Assembly: GCA_900323505.1 (NCBI GenBank)
Contig: OOIN01000008.1
Span: 124,001-188,000, forward strand
Reading direction: 5' to 3'
Length of the DNA stretch: 64,000 nt
Origin: Ustilago trichophora
Taxonomy: Eukaryota > Basidiomycota > Ustilaginomycetes > Ustilaginales > Ustilaginaceae
The notes under the pieces were generated by a model. That model did not search any database, was not told where the DNA came from, and saw only the letters and a list, made by a program, of their open reading frames with translations. A program made the translations under genes and the position numbers. This document shows, in pieces, positions 39,353-48,844 of the stretch. Every line of letters starts with the position of its first letter. The stretch's first letter is position 1.

Positions 39353-41767
39353 ATGTCAACGAACAGGCTCTGTCTAGCATGTTCAAGCACGATTCCATCG
39401 ACCGCCAAACCCTCGACCATCTTTATCCACAGCTGTTGCTCCCGTCCTATTTGCGAAAACTGCATCAAGCAGAATGCGAGACTGGTGACCTTCTGTCCGC
39501 TCTGCGAGGACGCAAAGGCGGCATTTAGAAAGGGACTGAGGGATGATGTTACGAGGAAGGGTGAGGTTGTTTTTGATGTGGAGAGAATGTTGGAGGGTGA
39601 AGAGGAGATGCCGCCGAGCTATGGGGAAGTGGCTGGCGAGGAAGATGCAGGTGTAGCGGCTGGGATGGAGGAGGAGAAGGACATGCTACCAGCGTTTGTG
39701 CTCGAAGACGATGAAGAGGATGGGGATGATGCAAGCGATGGCGACGGGAAAGGGAACAGAGTAGGCAGAACAGGTTTGGGGCAGGCGAAAGGGAAACAAT
39801 CTCGTCAGACCCCACCGTCGTTGCTCACCCGACAAGCGTCCAAATCGACTCCCCAAGCAGAGATCGACCTGATTACCCCTCAAAGCAGCTCCTCCACAAT
39901 CACCGCCTCTCCTAGCATCAGTTTCACCGCCATCAGCCCTTCATCATCGAGAATTCAAGTCGACCCGCACACCAACCTTTCCCCCTCAACCACTTCTTCT
40001 TCCTCAACCGATGGCCAAACTGTCCAATACTACCTACGCAAATCCGACACTCTCCAATCCATCTCGATCCGTTTTGGCATCTCTGCGCACGAACTGTGCA
40101 TTCTCAACTCATTACCTCGATCGATCCTTTCCACCTCGCCCCATCTTTTGCACACGCGATCGTTCATCCTGATCCCGGCCCATGCTGTCACTGTACAGCT
40201 CGCATCCAACCCCAGTTTGGCGCAAAGTCTCGCGGGACCTCCACGTCGCTCCGCAAAAGACAAGACGACCCGCGCACGGCGGGAAGCAGAGGCAAAATTC
40301 CGTGCGACTTTAGCCAAAAGTGTAGCGAGCGCGGGAGAGACGGCTGCGGACGATAGAGCGGCCCGAGCCTATGTTGGTCTGGCGGAGGATGAGATGCGGT
40401 TTGTAGAGTTTGGTGAGGGAGTTGGTGAGGATGGTTTGCCAATAGCGTATGACAGAGATGACGACAAAGAGAAAGAGGAAGTAGACAGGATGGAGATGGT
40501 CGAAGCGCAACGGGATACGGCACGGAGAGCGAGATTTGAGGCGATTCTCAAGCATGCCTTGGCAAAATGGGAGATGGACAGTGATTGGGAGCGCGCTCAA
40601 CGTGCCAATGGTGTGGATCCCTCGAGCGTTTCCATGGCGTTACCGACAGCCACGAGCTCTTCTTCAAGAAGTGATATCGAGGATAAGGAGCGCAAGACGT
40701 CGAGCAACAAGGTATCCAATTGGTTCGCACGCGCTTTGCACTCCGAAAGAGGTGAGCCCTCCCGATCCCCCTCCTCTCCCTCTGCGCCGAGACACGTAAT
40801 CTCCTTGGGAACCAGCAGACTGAAACTCCCCACCCATCTCAAACAGACGCATTCCGCGCATAAAGGCCCCGTCAACGTTGTCCGATACAACACCACCGGA
40901 CGCTACATTCTAAGCGGCGGAAGCGATCGCTCCATCCGTCTGTGGAATGCCACCACCACCTCATCCTCTGCAGGAGAAGCGATCAAATCGTATACAGAGC
41001 ACAACCACGAAGTGCTAGCACTAGACATATCGCCCGACAATTCGAGGTTTGTTTCAGGTGGTGGGGATAAGAGCGTTTTCCTGTGGGATGTGGCAAGTGG
41101 CAATGTGGTGAGGCGGTTCGATGCTGGAAGGGGGGGCAAGGTGAATGATGTGAGATTTGGAGGGAGGAATGGAAGTGTGGTGGTTACGGGAGGATTTGAT
41201 GGCACGGTGAGGGTTTTCGACTTGCGTGCTCAAGGGGAATGGAGACCGATTATGGAGCTTAAAGAGGCCACAGATGCTGTAACTTCTTTGGCGGTTCGGG
41301 AGGATAGGATTTATTCCGGAAGCGTAGATGGTGTTCTTAGATGCTACGATCTGAGATGCGGACAGTTGAGATCGGATACTTTTGCAGCACCTATCACGAG
41401 TGTTTCTCCGTCAAAGTTGGGTACGAGCGTCTTGGTCGCCACGCTGGACTCAACGACACGCTTGTTAGATGCGAAAGATGGCACATTGCTGCAAGAGTAT
41501 ACGGGTCACAAACATGGACAGAATCGATGCAAGGCGATGCTGACACCGGAAGAGGATGGAGTAGTGGCCGGGGATGAAGAAGGGAATCTGCTCGGATGGG
41601 ATACGGTTTCTGGAGAAAGGGTGGATATTGGACCCAAGAAGGAAGAGGGTAAGGCACACACAAAGCCGATTCTGTGGGTAGAACCCAATCCCATTTCCAC
41701 ATTGGAATCGCTCGAGATGGTCAGTGCAGGTGCTGATGGGATGGCCAAGATCTGGAGTATGACTTAG
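39353..41767 (+). CDS. Fusion protein: RING-like zinc finger + LysM domain + WDR83/MORG1-type WD40 propeller
   Basis: Intronless, 804 residues. N-terminus: a RING-like Cys pattern C7-x2-C10, C28/C29, C34-x2-C37, C48-x2-C51. An acidic linker follows, then a LysM module at about 224-275 (VQYYLRKSDTLQSISIRFGI, SAHELCILNSLP, RSFILIPAH), as in intracellular fungal LysM proteins. A charged, partly helical linker leads to a seven-blade WD40 domain at about 502-804: SAHKGPVNVVRYNTTGRYIL, SGGSDRSIRLWN, FVSGGGDKSVFLWDVASGNV, IYSGSVDGVLRCYDLRCGQL and LVATLDSTTRLLD. This order and wording match WDR83/MORG1, a scaffold for MAPK modules and a spliceosome-associated protein. No signal peptide. Elsewhere I know WDR83 as a stand-alone protein of about 315 residues, so the join is unusual. 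There is no stop between the parts, and the one splice-like pair in the linker would break the frame. Confidence 0.82.
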   Translation: MSTNRLCLACSSTIPSTAKPSTIFIHSCCSRPICENCIKQNARLVTFCPLCEDAKAAFRKGLRDDVTRKGEVVFDVERMLEGEEEMPPSYGEVAGEEDAGVAAGMEEEKDMLPAFVLEDDEEDGDDASDGDGKGNRVGRTGLGQAKGKQSRQTPPSLLTRQASKSTPQAEIDLITPQSSSSTITASPSISFTAISPSSSRIQVDPHTNLSPSTTSSSSTDGQTVQYYLRKSDTLQSISIRFGISAHELCILNSLPRSILSTSPHLLHTRSFILIPAHAVTVQLASNPSLAQSLAGPPRRSAKDKTTRARREAEAKFRATLAKSVASAGETAADDRAARAYVGLAEDEMRFVEFGEGVGEDGLPIAYDRDDDKEKEEVDRMEMVEAQRDTARRARFEAILKHALAKWEMDSDWERAQRANGVDPSSVSMALPTATSSSSRSDIEDKERKTSSNKVSNWFARALHSERGEPSRSPSSPSAPRHVISLGTSRLKLPTHLKQTHSAHKGPVNVVRYNTTGRYILSGGSDRSIRLWNATTTSSSAGEAIKSYTEHNHEVLALDISPDNSRFVSGGGDKSVFLWDVASGNVVRRFDAGRGGKVNDVRFGGRNGSVVVTGGFDGTVRVFDLRAQGEWRPIMELKEATDAVTSLAVREDRIYSGSVDGVLRCYDLRCGQLRSDTFAAPITSVSPSKLGTSVLVATLDSTTRLLDAKDGTLLQEYTGHKHGQNRCKAMLTPEEDGVVAGDEEGNLLGWDTVSGERVDIGPKKEEGKAHTKPILWVEPNPISTLESLEMVSAGADGMAKIWSMT

Positions 41768-44642
41768 AGCCCCACCACGTTTTAATGCCAATTATAGGAG
41801 ACTGGGGATGATATCAATACAGAACGGCCTTTCGAACAAGGCTTTGACAGAAGTTGGGAAAGCCTGTTGACAGAGCCTATTTTCGCCCGAGTACAGAGAA
41901 ATCGACATTCAAAGATAAACCTGTGTGGCAATCCAGAATGCAAGGTCACCGGTTCTCGACATGACGAAGGACAACGTTTGATTACAGTATACGCATCCCA
42001 ATGCCGCGCAGGTTTCCTTTTCGACCGCACAGCAGACCGACCAAAAGTCAAACTTGTCAAGTCCTAAAAAGCGGGGGGGAGTTTTCAACCCCGCGCTCTT
42101 TCTTCGGCAGAACCTCCTTTCCATTCCAACTTGGTTGTACTGTGGTTGTTGTAACCCCACAATCGCACCCCACTCAACAACCACTTGGGCTGTTGCGGGG
42201 GTTCGCTGAAGTGCAGCACAAATCGACGCTCGATTCGAATTGCAACACCCGCTTTAGGCACACAGCAAAACCGCGTGGTTGATTGGGTTGAAGATGAGTT
42301 TCGCCGACTTTCCACGGTTCAAGCTAACATGCCCCAACCCCGCATTCTTGCGTGGATGATGTTGATGGCGATTTGCAAGAAATCTGCGCTAGTGCGAAGG
42401 ATGGTTGGCATGGCTGGGTGCCTTGGCATCAAAAGGACCAACGTTGATCTCAGCTGACCAGAATGGAAGGAGAGCCAAGCTCGCTTTTGCCACGCCTATC
42501 GTTGTTGTGCGCATCGCTATCAGATGCATGACAACCCCCGATCTGCTACGATACGAAGGGTTGCAAGGCTCGACTCTCGATCGAGAATTTCTTTTCAAGA
42601 CCATGTGACGTAGAATGGTGCAGCCGCTAAAATGTGGTGCTTCGGCAAGACCTCGAATTGTAAATGCAGGCGCTTAAGCGAAGGTGCAATTTCGGAGCAT
42701 CTCTCGCTCTCTCTGACATACACGCGCACCGCCGCCGCCGCCAATTCTGAAAAGAGAAAGGAAATTGACCGTTGGCCCAAAAAATTCTCCGCGGATTGAG
42801 CTGTCCAAGAGAGGAACAAATATTCGAACCCAGCTGGCTGCTTGACGTCGTGGTGCTGCTAGAGTATTTCTCAAGGTTTCATCTTTTTTGTTTGCGTCGA
42901 TCTTGCTTCTTGAGGGTCCCGACCAGATTACGATGGTCGAATCCTTCCTATTGCTGTCTTGCTTGAGAGGGAGTCGAGTGCAGCCACATTATTCCGCAAA
43001 GCTGGTAAAGGAGACGCAATCGTCCTTGGTCTCTCGCTTGAGGGAGTACTGTGGCTTTATTGTTCGTGTCCACTGTGATCTAGGCGAGTCGATGCCGGGA
43101 GATGGAGTCTCTGTTGGTAAGGCCTCTCGGCTGGCAGCTGTTGAGCGTACTGTATAGTCTCGAGCTGAGGCATCCTCACCACGAGCTGCTTAGGTGGATC
43201 TACTGTATCGCATGCACCACGGAGAATTTTCGGCGAGTTCGAGGCTCGCTTAGAGCTGTCGCGCGCCGAACTTGCTCGACCCTCTCGAAATCCCGCCCTC
43301 TAAGCGATCCTCTCGTTGTGTGGAAGTTTAACCACGGCCAAACCATCGCTTCTTTGAAATTGTCGGGTTCAAACGCATCCAATCGGTCGCTCGAGCAGCG
43401 TCTCGAACCTTTTTTTTTCGTCTTCGCTGCAAGAGGGACGGTGCGGGGGTTGGCTGTGTTGGTGGGTTGTGAATAACGCATGGCGTCACCTTGCGACACG
43501 AACTTCGCTGTGGGCCATGCTGATTGGTGCTGAGGTTAGGAAATGCTGCACAACAAGGTGTTGAAGATGTAGGGGCCCACCGACCAATTTCGGAATTTGC
43601 ACAGCAGGCACTGTTCCCGACGTTGAAATCAAGTAAGTTAGAGCGAGAAGCTGAAGATGAGATGAAGTGAGAGTGAGTCTTTGGCAGCTCGCCGGTCGGC
43701 GGAACTATGGCTTTTAAGCAAGCCAAGACAGGTCAAGAGCAAGGTTGAAAAGATCTCCTTCGTCTTGAACCATCCATGACACTGTCAAGCGATGCTCGGA
43801 AGGGCCGTTAAAGCATGAAGAAGTTGTCACATAGACTGGATTGGAGCCAACAATTTCTGCCGAATAGCAATGTGGTAGCTCGCTTGTGGTCGGGCAAGCC
43901 GAACCTTCTCCAGCGTGTCAGAGAGGAGGGAAAAAAAGAAACCGGTGTTCTGCTACTGCAATAGACGCATGAGTCTTTTCTGGCTTGCACCGAAAGTCGA
44001 CCTGTCCGTTACAGCAGTCCTGTGACCCTCTGCACCTGTGACTTGCGACTTTTTCGATACACTGGCAGCGCCTCGGTGTGACAAGCTAAGCGAGTCGCTG
44101 TCTCCGCTTTTGCCTTTGGCCTCTTTCTCCCCCACTCTCTCTCTAGACATGTTGCCAATGCGGCACAACGCCTGTCAGTCAATTAGGGCCAACCCCGACT
44201 GCAGAGAATGCTGCTCGAGTGGCATCATCGGACCGCAACCAACTGCATTCCATCCCCGCTTTCTCGCACACTCACTGACTGACTGATTGATTGACTGGCT
44301 AGTCATCTACCCTTGGCTACCATTTGCCAAAAGTGATTTGACCGACCAAAAGCCTGCCCTTCTTGAACCATCGGAGTTCCCGACCCTGTCCGGTGGGCTC
44401 CTTGGACAGCATGTCGAGCCTGATATAAGAACACATCGACCACTCTGAACCTACTTGTCATCCTTCACCTCCTTCCTTGAGCCGCAATCTCATCCCTTTG
44501 TGGTCAATTCCATTCTACCCGAACTCAATTTTACCCGGCTTGTACTTGGCGGCGACCAGCGCTGTTTGGCATACCACCTTTTCATCCTCGTCTCCGTTCC
44601 CACCAGGTGCTCTCACTTCCCTCGACACAGAGTCTCAGCAAC
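41768..44642. other. Gene-poor 2.9-kb region upstream of the sugar porter
   Basis: No supportable gene. Contains G-rich runs suited to C2H2 repressors of the Mig1/CreA type (for example GCGGGG at 42071 and 42195), but such short motifs occur by chance. A tRNA T-arm-like hairpin at 43233-43249 was examined and rejected. The last 250 bp before the transporter are C/T-rich and look like a leader. Confidence 0.5.
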
Positions 44643-46474
44643 ATGGGTGGTGCCGCTCCATCAACATCGCCCAACGGCGTGACCGTGGGTGAGACCAAGC
44701 TATTCTCAAAAGCCAACCTTCGACCCGTATTCTTCTGCTCTCTCGCAGTCATCGGTGCGATCCTCTACGGTTACGATGGTACCTACTTTACCGGTATCCT
44801 CGAGATGGACCGTTTTAAGCGCGATTTCGGCGTCATCAACCCGGCCAACGGTCAATACGAGATTCCATCCCAAGATCAGTCCCTCTACGCCTCGATCGTT
44901 CAGGCGGGTGAAGTCGTCGGCTCCCTTCTTGCAGCACCTCTGGGTGACTATGTCGGCCGACGAGGTGGCTTCTTCGGTGCCTGCACTCTTGTCACTATCG
45001 GCGTTATCCTTCAACTCGTCACCATCGGCTCCAAAGCGCTGCTGACCCTAGGTCGAGGTGTACTCGGTGCAGGTGTTGGTGTTGTCTCGAATTGCACACC
45101 CCTCTACCTCTCAGAGATCGCCCCTACCGCCATTCGTGGTGCTGTCGTCTCGTCGTGGCAGCTCATGCTCGCCATCGGTCAAGTTATCGGTGCTTGCATT
45201 GCTCAGGGTACCAAGGATATCGACTCGACATGGTCCTACCGTATCCCCATCATTTTCAACCTCTTTTTCGTTGCAATCCTCGTCGGTGCTCAGTTCATCA
45301 TCCCCGAGTCGCCCCGTTGGCTCATCCAGAAGAACCGCGACGAAAAGGCACTCGCTGCCCTCAAGCGCGTCAACAAGGGCCAGAACGAAGACATCCGAGA
45401 CAAGGTCATCGCTCTCGAGTACAACTCCTTCCGACAGGCTCGTCAGGACGAGCTCGAGCTTTCCGGTGAAGGCGGCTGGAAGACTCTCTTCCACGGCGTT
45501 GAGCTGCGCAAGTTCGCCTGCGTCCTCGGTATCTTGATTGGTCAGCAGATTGGTGGAGTGCAGTTCATCTTCTCGTACACTGTTACCTTCATGACCGCCG
45601 TCGGTCTCGAGGACGCCTTCATCATCACCATCATCGTCGATGTCATCGAGGTCGTTGGTGTCCTCTGCTCGTTCCTCCTCGTCAACCGTTTCGGCCGTCG
45701 CACCCTTATCCTCACCACCTCCGTCCCAATGTTTATCGCCCTCTTCGTCGTCGCCGGCATCGGTACAAAGGGTCTCCCTCCTCGTGGCGAGTCCCTTCCT
45801 TGGCCTGGCGTCATCAGCGTCACCGAAGGTCGAACCATCGCCGCCATGATCTGCATCTATGTCTTCTTCTTCAACTTGGTAAGTCCCTTGGCTCTCGCCT
45901 CTCTCGCTTCATCCCAAGGTGGAACAGCTGCTGACATCCTCTTCTCCTCATATAAAAACGTTCTTCTTCTTAGGCATGGGGGCCCATCGCTTGGGTGTTG
46001 GCTTCGGAGCTAGCGGTAGGCAAGAATCGAAGCAAGATCATGTCAGTCGGTACGGCTTGTTTCTGGATCGTGGCATGGGCAGTCACTTTTACACTACCTT
46101 ATCTCTTCTACAACGCCAACCTTGGCGCTCAAATCGGCTGGATTTACGGCGCAGGAACGCTCATTGCCATGGCCTTCGTCTACTTTTTCATTCCCGAGAC
46201 CTTTGGCCGCTCGCTCGAAGAGATTAACGAGATGCTCGAGGCTGGCGTTCCCACACGCCAGTGGACCACGTACGTCACTCAGCAGGAGCGCTTGCTAGTT
46301 GACCAGAGTCGCCACGTTGACGACGACTCGCAACTCAGCACTAACCCTACCGACCTCTCGCCTATTGCCTCGAATGGCGACGACAAGAAGATCGATACCA
46401 AGATCGATGCCGGTGCCAGCTCGCAAGATAGCAACCCAACGCGTCTTGGTACCAAGGATGCCGAACAGGCATAA
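44643..46474 (+). CDS. MFS sugar porter (hexose transporter-like)
   Basis: Plasma-membrane proton/sugar symporter or facilitator. Exons 44643-45878 and 45974-46474 flank a 95-nt intron (GTAAGT...CTTAG), phase 0; about 578 residues. Sugar-porter signatures: GYDGTYFTGIL in TM1, GDYVGRRGG after TM2, RGVLGAGVGVVSNCTPLYLS, EIAPTAIRGAVVSSWQL, PESPRWLIQKNRDEKALAAL at the end of the first half, GQQIGGVQFIFSYT in TM7, NRFGRRTL, and PETFGRSLEEINEMLEAGVP after TM12. Twelve hydrophobic segments are countable. The N-terminus is short; the C-terminal 70 residues are polar with Asp/Ser. The substrate (glucose, galactose, pentose or other) cannot be judged. It stands alone, next to a long upstream region suitable for regulated expression. 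Confidence 0.92.
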
Positions 46475-46693
46475 AGCGGCCCAATCTCGTTTCAAACCAC
46501 GTTGTATTCTAAGCATGCTTCCATCTCCCATTGCATACAGAACGCTCGACCACGGTCAGTCAGCGAAAACAAGATGATTGAGAAGAGACGGTGCGATTGC
46601 GGTGCGATGTGCAGATACAAATACGGTGAGTCGAAACTTGATTCCTGGTTAAGGGGTTCTCACAAGATAAGCTGCCTTCGAGTGATAAGTTGA

Positions 46694-48025
46694 TTAGTCG
46701 GAGTCCGAGTTGAGATCGGCTGCAAAGCTGGCGAGGGACGATTTGAAGCTCTGGGCATCCAATTGAGGCAAGAACAGGAAGAAGGGCGAAAATGGTGAGT
46801 AACGGACGCTGAACGGGTGTTGGCCACGAGGAAAAGGAAATGAAAACTTACTCTTCGTGTTGGTCCTTCATCTTCGCTGTCGTCGGAATCGGAAACCTTC
46901 TTGGAGCGAGAAGTCGCATTGGAAGTCTTCGCTTTCTTGTTTGGCCTCTTTGCCTTTGCTTCTTCTTCAAAGTCACTCTCCTCGTCTGAGTCCTCGCTAT
47001 CGTCACTGATGGTGATGGTCTTGCCTCCACTTCGTTTGGTGGAGCTTGCGCTGCCTATGGATCCTCTGGTTCGCCTTGCCCTTCCACCGCCGTCGATGAC
47101 CTTGTTCTCCTGCAACGCCGCCAATTCGTCGGCAAACTCTCGCTGTTCTCTAATCTTGCGTGCTTGCTCTACACTGCCCTTACCAGTCATTCCCAGCTCC
47201 GTCAGCACGCCTTGGACGACTCTGCACTGGCCAGAGAAGTCGGTCTCAGAGATCCCCTCAGCTTCGTAGAGCTTCTTCCAAGGTTTGCGAACTCCACATT
47301 CCGCAACCAGCTTCTTGAGCCGAGTCAGACGCTGTTCGGCTTCGCTTCCACCGGTGGATGATCGAGAAGCAGATGCCTTTTTGGTTTTGGAAGCGGAGGG
47401 GGAAGATTTGGTTTTGGCGCTCTGAGTACTTTTGGTCTGTTTACGAGAGCGAGAGATGGACGAGTCCTCTTCGAGCTCGCTAAAGTCGTCTGCTTCTGCT
47501 TCGATTTCGCTTGGATCGGAAGTAGGGTCTGCACTTGCGCCGGCATAGTCTGCCCCCCCATCAGACTGGTCTTCCTCGTCAAGGTCGGATGGTGAGGCAG
47601 CCTTGCGCTTCGTCGGTGTCTTGTTCTTGACCGCTTTCGCTTTTGATGCTTTGGCTTTGGCCGGCTTGGCAGATTTGGCAGGTGAAGGAGAGCGGGAAGT
47701 CGATGATTGTGCTTGCATCTTTTCAAGATCTCGACTGGCGGAGACGAGGTTGAGTTGGTCCATGGTCATTTGGCTGATGACCTTCTTCTTGGATTCGAGG
47801 TCGACACCAAAGTGCTCGGATAGCATTTCGCGTACTTTGCGCTTCGAGTGTTCGCTGCATGATTGCAAGTGAGGATGACGTATGAGTTAGAAAGGTTGAG
47901 AGATACATATGAGAGAGGGGCTGTAGGGGAAAGGGGATTGCTTACGCGACAGTATCCGTCTCGTACGCTTTCACGATGATGGCGTAGACTTGCTTGACCA
48001 GCTCGGAGTCGCTGGGCAGTGACAT
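46694..48025 (-). CDS. HIRIP3-like histone chaperone with N-terminal DEK_C-like domain
   Basis: Three exons, 48025-47946, 47854-46852 and 46750-46694, have introns of 91 and 101 nt (GTAAGC and GTAAGT donors); all phases agree; about 379 residues. Exon 1 plus the start of exon 2 (SELVKQVYAIIVKAYETDTV, then SKRKVREMLSEHFGVDLESK, KKVISQMTMDQL) is a DEK C-terminal-like helical domain. A long Lys/Ser/Asp-rich linker follows. Residues about 190-275 match the HIRIP3 core: RLTRLKKLVAECGVRKPWKK, CRVVQGVLTELGMTGKGSVE, QARKIREQREFADELAALQ, then VIDGGGRARRTRGS. HIRIP3 proteins bind H2A-type histones. The last exon gives SFKSSLASFAADLNSDSD, a plausible conserved tail. If intron 2 is retained, the frame reads on into an unrelated tail. 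Confidence 0.82.
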
Positions 48026-48844
48026 GGTTGCGTTGGGGGCAGGTACGGTGGGGTATTAATATCGGGACAGTAGGTTAAAAGGTGAATTCAGAGCTAATCG
48101 ACAGTATGGTGAAATGTGAGGAAAGTTGTATGCTGAGCAAAGTGCCGGCCAGAAGCTCAGCCTAGCCAGGGTCCAGAGAGCAACACGGGCCTCTCGCCAC
48201 CCTGCAAATCGGGTCTTCCGACGTCGACGCTGCCGTTTTTTTTGTCGATGACAAGCTCAGTTCTGACCCGTTTCTTTCGTCGTAGCTTTCCGATGCTGAT
48301 CCTCCCTCATCACCGAAATCCAATGAGTCTTACCGAACGTCAAAAGCGTGGGAAAGGGCAGCCGTGACAAGACGGAGAAGCCGAATCAATGGACCCGTGC
48401 CCGATTGCTACAGCAGGCTCAATCAACACGTCTGTTCACAGAGGTTCCAGGCGGAATCGGGCAGCTGAAAGAGTAAAGAGTGTGTCGCGTCGCGCTTCAA
48501 AATTGTGTTGCTAACATTTCAAAACTTGACCTTTTGGACAAGCGACGTCGGACTAAGACCAACACTTTCCGCCGCGCTGTGGCCATTTCGACCTTGATCG
48601 TCATCTCGAGCTCTGTATTGATCACCACCATCACAACCATCTATATACCCATCCCTACAATCAACTTTCACTGCTCCATCAGTGACGCTGAATCCAGCAT
48701 CTCTGTCTACCTAGAGGGGAACGTATCGGACACTTCGCTTCAGTCACACTCATACGGTCGACGATCCCGTCTCACAGACAACTTTCCTAGGCCGACACGG
48801 AAACATCCTGGCCATCTCTTGTACCCGCAAAAACTGTTTTGATC
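48026..48844. promoter_or_regulatory. Divergent promoter region HIRIP3-like (-) / GCP2 (+)
   Basis: An 819-bp spacer between divergent starts. CTATATATACCC at 48640-48650 lies about 200 bp before the GCP2 start and may be a TATA element. No supportable gene. Confidence 0.55.

Noticed and set aside
40752..40818. Possible intron (GTGAGC...CAGCAG) in the linker of the LysM-WD40 protein
   Set aside because: Removing 64 or 67 nt would shift the frame and destroy the WD40 half, while the unspliced frame is open and matches WDR83 immediately after it.
43183..43257. Possible tRNA: perfect 5-bp T-arm-like hairpin with TTCGAGG loop at 43233-43249
   Set aside because: No matching acceptor stem (the 3' strand TTAGAGC has no partner at the right distance), and no convincing D-arm/A box or anticodon stem.
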